Shown: positions 48,655-57,939, counted from the stretch's first letter. The stretch is 64,000 nucleotides of DNA from Polynucleobacter corsicus (GCF_018688255.1 NZ_CP061314.1:496001-560000), one strand, 5' to 3'. Numbers and translations are program-made. The notes: generated by a model not told the origin, from the sequence alone.

Positions 48655-50601
48655 GTGCCCCAAGACTCCAAAGCTCTTCAACAAAAGTGGAATGCCCGCA
48701 TCAAACATGCGCGCACTCACTGGGCTATCTTTCATAAGCGCGTAAAGCACAACCGCAATACAGTCGCCGGCTTCAATTGGAATGCTGATCCTGCTGGTAA
48801 GGAATTTTACGGCCTTAGAGCCAACTTAATTCACGGAACTATCTCGGCAGTCTTGCCTAACGTCTATGCGCGCAATCCAGAGATCTCAATCACTCCAGCC
48901 CATGCGGGCGCGGATATCAAACTCTTTTGCAGCACCCTTGAGAAAGTAACCAATAGAGCGTTAGAGCATGCTCAACTTAAGAATCGAGCCAAGTCGACCG
49001 TAAGGGCAGCGCTTACCTGTAGCTTCGGCATCCTAAAGGTGATGTATCAGAGGGATGTTCATAGCGATGCATTTATTCAGAACCGCATTAACGACCAACA
49101 AGAGAACCTGCTCGCTACACAAGATCTCCAACAAGATCTTCAAGACGCTAGCCAAAGAAATCGTCATGAAGAAAAGCTCTCTGAGCTAGAAGAGCAATTG
49201 TTGGGAGGGCGAGAGCAATCTGAGGTTTGGGCAGCTGAAGGTCTCGTTATTGATAGAGTCCTCACGGAAAACCTCCTGATTGACCCTTCCATCTGTGAGT
49301 TCTGGGATTACACCGATGCAGACTGGATGTGCCAAGTCATTCCCATGAAACGATCCCAAGCTGAAGCTCTGTATAAAAAGAATCTTGCGAATGCAATGAT
49401 CTACCAACCAGGACAAGGAGAACTATCACATAAGAAGGCCAAGCGCTTAGCCTCAATGCAACTGGAGGCTGGACCAGTTACAGACGACCAGCAAATAGCT
49501 GTCCTAGAGATCTGGGATAGAACTACTCAGCGCGTATACACAATGGTGGAGGGCGGGACCGAATGGTTACGGGAACCCTATTCACCACCTAGGGCTGGAG
49601 AGCGCTGGTATCCATTCTTTCTATTGCCTTATCAGGTAGTTGATGGCCAGTTTGTTGGTCCAAGCCTAGTGGATCTAACTGAACGACTACAAGATGAGCA
49701 TAACGAAGCGCGGGATCGATTCAATCAGCATAGAGATCTTTGTATTCCAGGATGGGTGGCCTCCGCTGATATCAATGAGAAGACGATCAAGAAGCATTCT
49801 GATTCTCGATTTGGCGAGATCACAATTGTCGATACCGAAGGCAAGCCTCTTAACCAGGTGATTATTCCCAGAGGTCACCCTAAGATCGACCCGATCGTCT
49901 ATGACACCAGTGCAGTGCGCTATGACTGGGAGCAAGTCACAGGCTTGCAAGATGCTGCGCGCTCTACAGTGGTCAGACCCAAGACAGCAACCGAAGCCAA
50001 TATTTTGCAAAGAGCCTTATCGGGACGCGTATTCGAATTCAAAGACCAGATAGAAGATTGGCTGCAAGAGATAGCGCAATACAGCGCCCAGATTCTATTG
50101 CAAGAACTTACAAGTGAACAGGTAGAGCGCTATATGGGTGCGCCAATTACTAGAACGACCATGGTCGATGGCCGACTCACCATCACAAAAGAGAAAACCT
50201 ATGACTGGCCAACACTTACCAAAGATCGAATCTTTGACATGGTCGATCTCAGAATCAGAGCGGGCACTACCGGTGCACCGGATGGCATAGAAGAAAAAGA
50301 AGGTTGGTTGAAAGTCCTGCCAATGATTACGAATCTATCAATTCAAATTCAAAACCTACAAGCTAGAGGAATGGATTACGAACATATCCGTAATCTCCTA
50401 CGGGAAACTATCTTGCGATATGACGATCGTATCGATTCAAATCTATTTATACCGAATGTAGAAAAGCAAGCGGAGGGATATGTCGACCCCAACTTTGGAG
50501 TCAATCTATTTTCGGAGGGGCAACGAAGAGTCAATAACGAGATAAGTAGCGAGCGTAATTCATTAAAAGAGGAGATCAGCAATGACGCAGGTAGCAAATG
50601 A
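48655..50601 (+). CDS. Phage portal protein-like
   Basis: A 648-residue protein from GTG 48655 (MPQDSKALQQKWNARIKHAR). Features of P22-type portals: FYGLRANLIHGTISAVLPNVYARNP near the start, a long helical region with IDRVLTENLLIDPS, WYPFFLLPYQVVDGQ and TGLQDAARSTVVRPKTATEAN (near residue 435), and an acidic C-terminus. Length and order fit a portal ring subunit, the gate through which TerL drives DNA. The scaffold-like gene overlaps its end by 20 bases. No ribosome-binding site of note. Confidence 0.75.
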   Translation: MPQDSKALQQKWNARIKHARTHWAIFHKRVKHNRNTVAGFNWNADPAGKEFYGLRANLIHGTISAVLPNVYARNPEISITPAHAGADIKLFCSTLEKVTNRALEHAQLKNRAKSTVRAALTCSFGILKVMYQRDVHSDAFIQNRINDQQENLLATQDLQQDLQDASQRNRHEEKLSELEEQLLGGREQSEVWAAEGLVIDRVLTENLLIDPSICEFWDYTDADWMCQVIPMKRSQAEALYKKNLANAMIYQPGQGELSHKKAKRLASMQLEAGPVTDDQQIAVLEIWDRTTQRVYTMVEGGTEWLREPYSPPRAGERWYPFFLLPYQVVDGQFVGPSLVDLTERLQDEHNEARDRFNQHRDLCIPGWVASADINEKTIKKHSDSRFGEITIVDTEGKPLNQVIIPRGHPKIDPIVYDTSAVRYDWEQVTGLQDAARSTVVRPKTATEANILQRALSGRVFEFKDQIEDWLQEIAQYSAQILLQELTSEQVERYMGAPITRTTMVDGRLTITKEKTYDWPTLTKDRIFDMVDLRIRAGTTGAPDGIEEKEGWLKVLPMITNLSIQIQNLQARGMDYEHIRNLLRETILRYDDRIDSNLFIPNVEKQAEGYVDPNFGVNLFSEGQRRVNNEISSERNSLKEEISNDAGSK

Positions 50602-51814
50602 GGTAACTGGCTTTAAATCAGAGGTTCTCAGCAATGGTGGATCCATTCAAAGAGCTCAAAATAGGGAAGAGCTAAAAGAACGCGAGCGCTTGAGAAAAGA
50701 GGCTGAAGACAAACATGCGGCTGAAGTACACGCCAGGCGAATAAAGGCAAGAGAAGAGCGTGATCTGAAGTTAGCAGAAAGAGCGGCAGCTCAGAAGGTA
50801 TCCGATGAAGAAAAGGTAAAAAAAGCTCAAGAGCAAGCAGTTGCCAAATTAGCTAAAGAGCAGGAAGCTGAAAAGCAAAAGGCGCTCAGGGCACAAAAAG
50901 CAGAGCCTAAAAGTCAGGCCACAAGCTTGCTTGATGACCTTAGTAAAGCAACCAAGCCCAGCGCATCTCTTGCTCAAATATCTGAGGATATTGAAGAGGG
51001 AGAAGAGTTAGAGGATTCAGAGGTTGAGCCAATCTTTGCTCCAGTCAAGGGAGAGGTGCAGGTACCTGCCATGATGACCGCTCCTGAAGGCGAACTAGAG
51101 CCTCAAGCTTATGACCTGGGAGAGTTATTGCCTGCACCAGCTGCCATCACTGTAGATGTACTCCCACAGCCAGCCATTCAGACTGAAAGCGCAGAAGAAT
51201 TCATCAATCGGGTGTTGAACCCTGGAGCTGAGGATTCGAGCCCCGAGAACAATAACAAGCCTAATGAAGAAGCCTCTGGCGACATCAAGTCAAAGCGTGG
51301 CTGCGAACGGATCCAAAAGATCATTAATGAAAAGCGAGATCTAGAAAAGCAAGTTGAAGATTTACAAGTTAAGGTGGTCAGCTTGCAAGATGTCATACGT
51401 AAATATGAGATCGAGAGTCAATTTGTTGATAACACTATGGCGCTCACTACCAAGCAGAAGAAACCTGCCGAACTAATCTCAGAGGCTAAGCATCAAATCA
51501 TCAAATACTTAAACTCTCGAGAAGATGAGATTGATCATTCAGCTAAGGCTCAATGCTTTTACAAGTATTTAACTGATCCGTTTTACATGCAGGTGTTTGT
51601 GCAAACCAATAAACCAGAGCAATGGCAATCTACGATTGAATCCATCTACGACTCAATAGGGATGCCAGAGCCTAGCTTCGCCAACGCAAAGATCACGCCA
51701 CTGCAGACACTTCAACCTATTCGGGCGCGAACATCCACCTTAGGTGCGCCACTGGCTAGCTCCGAAAACCCGATGGATCGGATTGCCCAGCATTTAGGCA
51801 ATATGGGGATATAG
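50582..51814 (+). CDS. Scaffold-like phage protein
   Basis: A 410-residue highly charged protein with a long N-terminal coiled coil (REELKERERLRKEAEDKH and on to about 110), an acidic disordered middle and a second coiled coil (about 245-285, RDLEKQVEDLQVKVVSLQDV). This pattern and its place after the portal suggest a capsid scaffold or assembly protein. The capsid gene that should follow is 6.3 kb away, across a cargo block. Its start lies inside the end of the portal gene. Confidence 0.6.
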   Translation: MTQVANEVTGFKSEVLSNGGSIQRAQNREELKERERLRKEAEDKHAAEVHARRIKAREERDLKLAERAAAQKVSDEEKVKKAQEQAVAKLAKEQEAEKQKALRAQKAEPKSQATSLLDDLSKATKPSASLAQISEDIEEGEELEDSEVEPIFAPVKGEVQVPAMMTAPEGELEPQAYDLGELLPAPAAITVDVLPQPAIQTESAEEFINRVLNPGAEDSSPENNNKPNEEASGDIKSKRGCERIQKIINEKRDLEKQVEDLQVKVVSLQDVIRKYEIESQFVDNTMALTTKQKKPAELISEAKHQIIKYLNSREDEIDHSAKAQCFYKYLTDPFYMQVFVQTNKPEQWQSTIESIYDSIGMPEPSFANAKITPLQTLQPIRARTSTLGAPLASSENPMDRIAQHLGNMGI

Positions 51815-51826
51815 ATAGGTCTGAAT

Positions 51827-51855
51827 TACATGCCACTCAAAATCAGTGGCATGTA
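51827..51855. terminator. 11-bp stem-loop at the end of the portal/scaffold operon
   Basis: TACATGCCACT (51827-51837), seven-base loop, AGTGGCATGTA (51845-51855). Perfect stem between two convergent genes; a T tract is lacking, so the terminator role is tentative. Confidence 0.55.
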
Positions 51856-51933
51856 GACAGAAATATCTTTAGGCACCATAAGCACCTCATTTTGTCTACA
51901 AAACAGCAGATATAGCCCTATTTGGTCTACAAC

Positions 51934-53433
51934 TTAGCTTATATCGTGAGGATCAAGCAATTGATACTGTGAAGGGTTGTCTGTAAATGCGTTGCAAACC
52001 TTCATTTTTTCCCAAAGATTCGGGAAGTTCGAATAATCAAATCCAGCGGTCCAACGCCATGCGCGAGTCATGGATCGAATGAAAGGATCGGGATCATTAT
52101 TTTGAGACAGCGCTTTTAATGGCAGTAAATATTCCTCACGATAAGCTGTGGGAATAATGATGCGAGAGGCGGAATGTTGAGTTAGGTAGGTATTCATCGT
52201 TAGGCGCGCAGTTCGGCCGTTACCATCCATAAATGGGTGTACTTCAGTAATAACAAACATCGCCATCAATGCGCGCGCAAAAGGGTCTTCTAGTAAAGCG
52301 ACGCGCTTGAATCCTTCGCGCAAAGTACCTTTTACAAGCTCTGGGTGAACAAAAATGGTATTGCCCGCTTGGTTAGTTTGCTCTTTCCATTCGCCTGGAT
52401 TTTTATCTGGACGACTAGAGAGTATTTGGAGATTACATTGCAAAAGCCACGCTAAGAAATCATCTTCATCTTTTGGAGGCTTAGAGCGAAAGGGTTGCTC
52501 CATGATTGCTTTAAAGGTACCAAGTACATCATGTGAGTCCTCATTTCGTTTTGGAATCATCTTCCCATCGAAAATAATCTCGGAGGCCTCTTCGACGGTG
52601 AATGTAGTGCCTTCAATGTAGTTCGAAAAGTACGATTCAAAGAATGCGAAATTAAAGGCGCTTTTACCCGTTTTTGCCTGATCTTCAATGATGGGAAAAG
52701 GCTTTCTTAAAGCAGAAAACAAAGTTTCGAAGATCTCAATGCGATCAGGATCATAAGGCTTACCAGCTGCGCGCGCTAATGCATCAGCTGCTCTTAAAGA
52801 GCGAGCCTTACCAGTTTGCATTAAGGCGGAAACAATCGTGTTTAGTGTTTTAAATTGAACCTCTAGACCTAATTCAGGGGCAATAGCTTTAGCATCATCA
52901 CGCAGTGCATTGAGCTTATGTTCACCACGAATGGTGCATAGCTTGCTTAAATAAGACTCAACCCAAGGGCGACCCATAGTGCGAAGATCTGAGCCTTTGC
53001 GGCTATAGAGATTCTCTAACAGCCGCCTAGCCTCCGAGGATATAAAGAGTTTTCCATAAGGGGTATCGTTAAGCGAATCCTTGCGCGATTGAACTGCAGG
53101 AGGACCTGGCAAGATATTTAGAGTCAGCCCCGGAAATTCTATTTGACGTGCTCTATTGCCAGATACTAAAAATACATTGCCGCTATCATCTGGTTTGCAA
53201 AGATGAGCAGAACGGTAAGCTATTACAGAGCCTGGATAAAGATATTCGGTAATTTGCCGCCAATTGGGCCGAATGATTTGTTCGAGCGGGCTGTTGAGGT
53301 CGCTGGTGTAAATGCCGCGATAAATTTGACGCAAACGCCCAGACCTAGCCAAGCGGGAAATTCTCTGGGCGTTGGTTTTGTCTTCTCTTGAACTAAAAAG
53401 CAAGAGGGGTAGCTGGTCAACAGAAGTGCTCAT
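51934..53433 (-). CDS. Fic-domain AMP-transferase with HTH/AbiEi-like N-terminus
   Basis: A 499-residue protein. The N-terminal 170 residues resemble an AbiEi-type antitoxin region (NAQRISRLARSGRLRQIYRG, then SVIAYRSAHL). The C-terminal Fic domain has HPFMDGNGRT (399-408), the catalytic His and nucleotide-binding residues, and an inhibitory motif SNYIEG (270-275) matching (S/T)xxxE(G/N), so it is likely autoinhibited. It would transfer AMP to a protein Tyr/Thr/Ser. First leftward gene of cargo block 3. The start at 53433 is followed by a DTK-free typical N-terminus. The target is unknown. Confidence 0.85.
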   Translation of the reverse strand: MSTSVDQLPLLLFSSREDKTNAQRISRLARSGRLRQIYRGIYTSDLNSPLEQIIRPNWRQITEYLYPGSVIAYRSAHLCKPDDSGNVFLVSGNRARQIEFPGLTLNILPGPPAVQSRKDSLNDTPYGKLFISSEARRLLENLYSRKGSDLRTMGRPWVESYLSKLCTIRGEHKLNALRDDAKAIAPELGLEVQFKTLNTIVSALMQTGKARSLRAADALARAAGKPYDPDRIEIFETLFSALRKPFPIIEDQAKTGKSAFNFAFFESYFSNYIEGTTFTVEEASEIIFDGKMIPKRNEDSHDVLGTFKAIMEQPFRSKPPKDEDDFLAWLLQCNLQILSSRPDKNPGEWKEQTNQAGNTIFVHPELVKGTLREGFKRVALLEDPFARALMAMFVITEVHPFMDGNGRTARLTMNTYLTQHSASRIIIPTAYREEYLLPLKALSQNNDPDPFIRSMTRAWRWTAGFDYSNFPNLWEKMKVCNAFTDNPSQYQLLDPHDIS

Positions 53434-53455
53434 AGGGCCTCAATTTATCCATTAT

Positions 53456-53495
53456 TGTCAACAACTATGCATATATTATAGTTTAATGTCAACAA
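53456..53495 (-). promoter_or_regulatory. fic promoter region with repeated TTGACA
   Basis: TTGTTGACA on the minus strand occurs twice (53487-53495 and 53456-53464) as a direct repeat. The upstream copy has a fair -10, CATAGT at 53464-53469, 17 bases away. Possibly promoter plus operator. Confidence 0.4.
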
Positions 53496-53544
53496 AAGTG
53501 CTTATAGAATCAAAATAACCCTATTTTTAGGTATATAGACACGG

Positions 53545-54150
53545 CTATTTCAAGGCCTTGGCATCGTTTACCAGTTGATAAATCTGATTGTGCCTGTGAA
53601 GGATTTCAAAGAAAAGCCTCAAGGTATTAAGAGCATCAACATCCGCTCTATGTGGGCTGCCTTCAAATTGAAGCTTAAAAGAACCCAGACCTGAGGATAG
53701 ACCGCCACTGGGTTTTTTGCCCATGGCAAGCATGTGCAGGCTATACCAAGTTTTGACATCGATCCAGCGACGACCAAAATGGGGAAAGCTGATACCTCGA
53801 TCTTTAAATTCAGATTTCAGTTCAAGTGAATCGCCACCGCCCCAGGTAATGGGATTAACAAAGCAATTGCGCTTAGTAATAATTTCACCAATTTCTTTAG
53901 CTACTTGTTCATGTGGAACTGCATAGTCAGAAATATCCTGATTACAAATGCCCGTTAATTGGGTAATGAACTCAAAAATAGGCTCTTGAGGATCTAAGAA
54001 CCATTTATACATAGATAGGGATTGATTGACATAGTCATGGTAATTGCCAACGGCTATGCCGACCTGAATGATCTTTGGATTTACTGTGGAATTATCTTGA
54101 GCATTATTGAGCTCTAAATCAAGCGAGAAATAGTTTTGTTCTTGATGCAT
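53545..54150 (-). CDS. DEDDh 3'-5' exonuclease
   Basis: A 201-residue RNase T/DnaQ-type exonuclease: DLEL near residue 11 (first Asp and Glu), the middle Asp in the GGGDSLELK segment, and HRADVDAL near the end giving the His-Asp pair. One small domain, so it may act on single-stranded DNA or RNA, including tRNA or nanoRNA. It lies alone, on the same strand as fic, 111 bases upstream of it. Substrate unknown. Confidence 0.82.
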   Translation of the reverse strand: MHQEQNYFSLDLELNNAQDNSTVNPKIIQVGIAVGNYHDYVNQSLSMYKWFLDPQEPIFEFITQLTGICNQDISDYAVPHEQVAKEIGEIITKRNCFVNPITWGGGDSLELKSEFKDRGISFPHFGRRWIDVKTWYSLHMLAMGKKPSGGLSSGLGSFKLQFEGSPHRADVDALNTLRLFFEILHRHNQIYQLVNDAKALK

Positions 54151-54305
54151 TTTTGATGAACACGGTTTTTAGTAGTGTGTTGATAATGTAGAGTCCCCCA
54201 AGGCTAACGTCAATGCCAAGCTCAATTCCTTGTAGGACGTCATGGTTAATTTATTGACTACACTAGATCTCAATATCAAGATCATCATGGCGACATATCT
54301 AAATT

Positions 54306-55073
54306 ATGAAAATTCATGTACTAAGTGATTTGCATTTAGAATTTGCCGACTTTTCACCTGCATTGAATGTGGCAGATGTTATTGTCCTGGCCGGTGATAT
54401 TAGCCTGCGCTCCGAGGGTATAACTTGGGCTAGAAAATCGTTTCCGAATCAAGAGATTATTTATGTGGCTGGCAATCATGAGTTCTATGGTTCCCAGCGT
54501 GTTCACGCCATTGAACGGATGAGGAACGCATCCACTGAGAACGGAATTCATTTTCTAGATGATGATGTGCTGCAACTACAGGATCCAAAATCAAATGCCC
54601 CCATCCGCTTCTTGGGAGCTACGTTATGGACTGACTTTTTATTATTTGGTCAGGATCTGAAGTCTAAATGCTTATCGTATGGCGAGCTTTACTTAAATGA
54701 CTTTAGAGCAATACGCGATGGAGGAAGAAATTTTTCCCCGAAAAAATCGATTCAATTACATGAAAAATCATTGGCTTGGCTACAGCAGGAGCTAGAGAGA
54801 CCATTTGATGGCAAGACAGTGGTGGTTACGCACCATCTACCCTCAATGGGCTCAGTTGCAGAGCGCTATAAGCAAGATTTATTGTCCGCCTGCTTTTCTT
54901 CGGAGTTGGCGCACCTCTTTGGCAAGATGTCTCTATGGATTCATGGGCATACGCATGATTCCTGCGATTATGAAATGAATGGCACTAGGGTGGTTTGTAA
55001 TCCTCGCGGTTATGTTCGATCTAACCACGCCGAAAACCCAGAATTTAATCCATCGCTTATTGTTGAAATCTAG
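54306..55073 (+). CDS. Calcineurin-like metallophosphoesterase
   Basis: A 255-residue phosphoesterase with the five family motifs: SDLHLEF (first Asp/His), VLAGDIS, VAGNHEFYG, VVTHHLPS and HGHTHDS, followed by CNPRGY. Dinuclear metal site intact. It could hydrolyse cyclic nucleotides, nucleotides or phosphoproteins; the substrate is not evident. Single gene with divergent DEDD exonuclease to the left. Such proteins are common cargo in phage-related islands. Confidence 0.88.
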   Translation: MKIHVLSDLHLEFADFSPALNVADVIVLAGDISLRSEGITWARKSFPNQEIIYVAGNHEFYGSQRVHAIERMRNASTENGIHFLDDDVLQLQDPKSNAPIRFLGATLWTDFLLFGQDLKSKCLSYGELYLNDFRAIRDGGRNFSPKKSIQLHEKSLAWLQQELERPFDGKTVVVTHHLPSMGSVAERYKQDLLSACFSSELAHLFGKMSLWIHGHTHDSCDYEMNGTRVVCNPRGYVRSNHAENPEFNPSLIVEI

Positions 55074-55102
55074 TTTCCTAGCAAGATCTTCTCAATAAGT
55101 GA

Positions 55103-56410
55103 TTAGCCTTTAGCTAGAGTCTTGATTAATTCAGGACTACAAATATCATCAATGTGTCTAAAGGCCCGGGAGATTCCTTCAATTTGATCTGCAGGAATTC
55201 CAAGGCTTTCGAAGTGTGTTTTCCACTGCCTAGTTACTCGCCATACACGATCGATAATGGAGCTTGCTTGCTGCACAGATAAACCAAAGCGCTCTTTAGC
55301 CCCATAGGCATTATCTAGGGTTGCTAGCTTGCCTTGAGGTCCAATGCCTAGATGTTGATAGCGTTCACTTGCGATGACTGCATGTGGCATCACATCATAG
55401 AGTGGGCTTAGGCTCCAGCCTTTAAGCTCCTGGTTCCATAAGAAGGCATGATTGCGTAGATGATCATCATCGTTACTAACAAAAAGGTTAAAGATCATGC
55501 GTGCATATAGTTCTTCTACATCTGATTTGACTGTTTGAACCAGGCAATATCTGCGTATAGCATCTGCAATATCCATATAGCTTTTTGTATTGGACTCTGA
55601 TTCGTGGCAAGCAACGAGTGTGAGGGCGCTAATCACATGATGACGAATCTCTACTGAGCGAGCTGAAGCGGTCCAAGAGCGATCAAAACGTTTGACCATT
55701 AACACCTTTTTCTTGCCAACTTGCTCTAATTGAGTTTGCGCTACATTGAGGCCAGCTAATTCTGCAAGTTTGAGGGTGGCGTATTCAATGCTTGGTACAT
55801 CTAAGACTCCATCAGTGTTGCCTGGGAACTTGGCCATCCATAAAATATTGTCATCATCACGTACGCTTGCCTTTGGGCGCATACCCCCTAGGCCGCTACC
55901 CACAATCAAAATTCTCGATAACGCTTCTGATACTGGTAAGCCAGCCTCAATCTTCTGCGCACCCTCGAGTACGTATGACAGATTGTGAATACTTTCATGA
56001 GCAGGGCGCTCCTCTTGATCTAAGGAGGCTCGAACATCTAACGCCCCAATGCGATCACTGCCAGCTTCAAGTAGGTAGGTTGATTCTGGCAGGCTATTAG
56101 CTGGAACCTTCAGCCTAGCTTCAATCACTCTTCTTCCCCAAGAATCAGGAGCAGCATCACGAATTCCGCCAAAAGCTTCTAGACCATTTGGTGGAACGAG
56201 GCGCTTGCCTTTGATCTCGCTTTTATTCTTAAGGCTAAGGGCGACAGGATCAATTTCCTGTGCATTGCCCCTATCTAGGTAGCGCAGGCCATAAGCAAAT
56301 GAAGAGGCAATAAGTCTTGAGCCTTCCTCATCTACTTGTAGTTGTCCTGCTGGTACAAATTCACCATCAAGATTGGCAAAGACAAACAGGTCCTTAGTTG
56401 TGTTTGCCAT
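55103..56410 (-). CDS. hipA: HipA-family Ser/Thr kinase toxin
   Basis: A 435-residue HipA-like toxin: N-terminal HipA_N (FVFANLDGEFVPAGQLQVDE), a P-loop-like GLGGMRPKASV, kinase body with MVKRFDRSW, the catalytic SNDDDHLRNHAF and the metal-binding PLYDVMP. HipA kinases phosphorylate glutamyl-tRNA synthetase or other targets and cause growth arrest. It is directly adjacent to the hipB-like antitoxin (one-base overlap, ATGA-type). Its substrate here is unknown. Confidence 0.88.
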   Translation of the reverse strand: MANTTKDLFVFANLDGEFVPAGQLQVDEEGSRLIASSFAYGLRYLDRGNAQEIDPVALSLKNKSEIKGKRLVPPNGLEAFGGIRDAAPDSWGRRVIEARLKVPANSLPESTYLLEAGSDRIGALDVRASLDQEERPAHESIHNLSYVLEGAQKIEAGLPVSEALSRILIVGSGLGGMRPKASVRDDDNILWMAKFPGNTDGVLDVPSIEYATLKLAELAGLNVAQTQLEQVGKKKVLMVKRFDRSWTASARSVEIRHHVISALTLVACHESESNTKSYMDIADAIRRYCLVQTVKSDVEELYARMIFNLFVSNDDDHLRNHAFLWNQELKGWSLSPLYDVMPHAVIASERYQHLGIGPQGKLATLDNAYGAKERFGLSVQQASSIIDRVWRVTRQWKTHFESLGIPADQIEGISRAFRHIDDICSPELIKTLAKG

Positions 56411-56751
56411 CAGAAATCAAGCGCTTTCATTTCAGCCGTACTTAAGTCACGGACGCGTTGAGGGCGCGAGCGACGCTCCAAGGCAGCGATCGCAGGATCA
56501 TTGCCGCTTAACAGTTGCAATAAGGTCATGCCTGGAGCGATTGCATCTAAGTAACGTAGCAGTGCGCCAATGGCAACGCCAGGATCACCCTTTTCAATGC
56601 GTTGGGCAGTTGCACGAGACAAGCCCGCGCGAACCGCAGCCTCACCTTGGCGAATATGACGGGCAAGGCGCAACGAAACTAGGCATTGCGCTATTTCAGC
56701 GGATTGGCCAAGTTGCTTTGATGCTAGAGATAGCTGTTGATCTACGCGCAT
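56410..56751 (-). CDS. hipB: HipB-like HTH antitoxin
   Basis: A 113-residue Xre-type protein: HTH in VSLRLARHIRQGEAAVRAGL and SRATAQRIEKGDPGVAI, then a C-terminal tail. It neutralises HipA and represses the operon. A 20-bp inverted repeat (56819-56838 / 56854-56873) lies 68 bases upstream and is the probable operator. Confidence 0.85.
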   Translation of the reverse strand: MRVDQQLSLASKQLGQSAEIAQCLVSLRLARHIRQGEAAVRAGLSRATAQRIEKGDPGVAIGALLRYLDAIAPGMTLLQLLSGNDPAIAALERRSRPQRVRDLSTAEMKALDF

Positions 56752-56818
56752 AGTTGCCTCATGCTGTTCATTAAGTACAAGGCACTAATATACCTGTTTA
56801 AACCTCATTGGTCAATAA

Positions 56819-56873
56819 AAATGACTCATAAATAAGTCCTTAAGTGAATTAATGACTTATTTATGAGTCATTT
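56819..56873. promoter_or_regulatory. hipBA operator: 20-bp inverted repeat
   Basis: 20-bp arms (56819-56838 and 56854-56873) are exact reverse complements, separated by 15 bases. Each arm contains TGACTCATAAATAAGTC. Position upstream of hipB suggests HipB binding. Confidence 0.75.
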
Positions 56874-56910
56874 ATTGATTTTTAATGGGTGGAGTACAGG
56901 CGGTCTATTT

Positions 56911-57014
56911 CCGTCAAGGGCACCCCAAAGGGGTGGCTTGCGCACCCTTGACGGCCACAGGCAAAGAAACGCTTATTTATGCCCAAGGTGGCGCAATGAC
57001 ACATTGGGCATAAA
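56911..57014. other. Two strong hairpins in the hipB/tautomerase intergenic region
   Basis: Hairpin 1: CCGTCAAGGG (56911-56920) with CCCTTGACGG (56945-56954), enclosing ACCCC-AAA-GGGGT. Hairpin 2: TTTATGCCCAA (56976-56986) with TTGGGCATAAA (57004-57014). Neither has a T tract. Perhaps a structured RNA, a bidirectional terminator or a repeat element. It is noticeably more GC-rich than its flanks. Confidence 0.55.
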
Positions 57015-57037
57015 GACCAGTGCGGCTTAGTGATAGC

Positions 57038-57427
57038 CTAATGATGGTATCGATATTCCTGGGTCTTTCCACCATATCCATAAGAGGCAGCCCTTACATC
57101 CTGCACGTAGATATAACTCTCTTCATGCAGGTTGCCTAATATGCGAGCAAAGCCCTCAAAAGCCTCTTTAATGTATTTAGCCTTCTCATGCTTGGTATTG
57201 GTTTCATCGGTGATCTTGATATCAAAGTAAAAGCTATTCATGTTTTGATCGCTCGATAGCTTCCCGCCAACCATCCAGCATTCAGGATCTACATAGTCAA
57301 TCGCAATTGCAGTTACTTCCTTCTTCTTGCCCAGAATCCGGTGAGTCAGATCTAACAGTAGTTCATGTATTGCTTTGGTGGTGGCAGCATTCTTTTGGCC
57401 GCTGACCTTTACGTTCAAGATGGGCAT
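57038..57427 (-). CDS. Tautomerase superfamily protein
   Basis: A 129-residue protein starting MPILNVKVSGQ, the Pro that becomes residue 1 after Met removal and serves as catalytic base in 4-oxalocrotonate tautomerase relatives. The middle TAIAIDYVDPECWMVGGK and the C-terminal extension (YIYVQDVRAASYGYGGK) indicate a fused or lengthened form (family monomers are 60-75 residues). Together with MarR upstream it suggests a response to aromatic or quinone-like compounds. The substrate is unknown. Confidence 0.78.
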   Translation of the reverse strand: MPILNVKVSGQKNAATTKAIHELLLDLTHRILGKKKEVTAIAIDYVDPECWMVGGKLSSDQNMNSFYFDIKITDETNTKHEKAKYIKEAFEGFARILGNLHEESYIYVQDVRAASYGYGGKTQEYRYHH

Positions 57428-57451
57428 ATTTATTTCCTTGGTTAATTAAAA

Positions 57452-57474
57452 GTAATTAGCTATGCAACTATTAC
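57452..57474. promoter_or_regulatory. MarR operator copy at the tautomerase promoter
   Basis: TAATTAGCTATGCAACTAT (57453-57471) is identical to 57940-57958, upstream of marR. With its flanks it is a near-palindrome. Shared sequence in both promoters points to control by the MarR protein. Confidence 0.7.
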
Positions 57475-57502
57475 TTAAATAAAAAAGCTCACGAATCAAT
57501 AC

Positions 57503-57919
57503 TTACTTCAGGGCTGATGTAATAGTCCTCATTTGGGTTACAACGGATTCAAACTCATTACTACCCAATAACTTCTTCATGCGCTTGGTAACGGCAGCAC
57601 TAGCAGCATTTAGGTCCACCTTGATCTTTGTAGCGCTAGGGGTGGGATGAATCTCTTGTTCGCGACCATCTCTAGCGGACGCAGCACGTTTAATTAAGCC
57701 CAATCTCTCTAGGCCGTCTAGGCCCCTAGTAGCGGTAGGACGGCTGATATTCATCTCCTTGGCTAACTCGCTTTGGAGTAGCGGGGCTTTATCTAAAACC
57801 ACTCTCAGCATAAAAGCCTGGGATGGCGTTAGACCAAATGGTTTAAATGCACTTGTCCATTCCCGCTCAAGCTGACGAGCTAGGCTGGTGGTATTGAAAT
57901 AGAGGCATTGTTCAAACAT
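57503..57919 (-). CDS. MarR-family regulator
   Basis: A 138-residue winged-HTH protein (SQAFMLRVVLDKAPLLQSEL, AKEMNISRPTATRGLDGLE, GLIKRAASARDGREQEI), typical MarR length. It reads on the same strand as the tautomerase gene downstream. The identical 19-bp sequence in front of both genes is its probable operator. It has few cysteines (one near residue 5), so redox sensing is not obvious. Last leftward gene of cargo block 3. Confidence 0.88.
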   Translation of the reverse strand: MFEQCLYFNTTSLARQLEREWTSAFKPFGLTPSQAFMLRVVLDKAPLLQSELAKEMNISRPTATRGLDGLERLGLIKRAASARDGREQEIHPTPSATKIKVDLNAASAAVTKRMKKLLGSNEFESVVTQMRTITSALK

Positions 57920-57939
57920 GGGGTTAGTGTAACCTAAAT

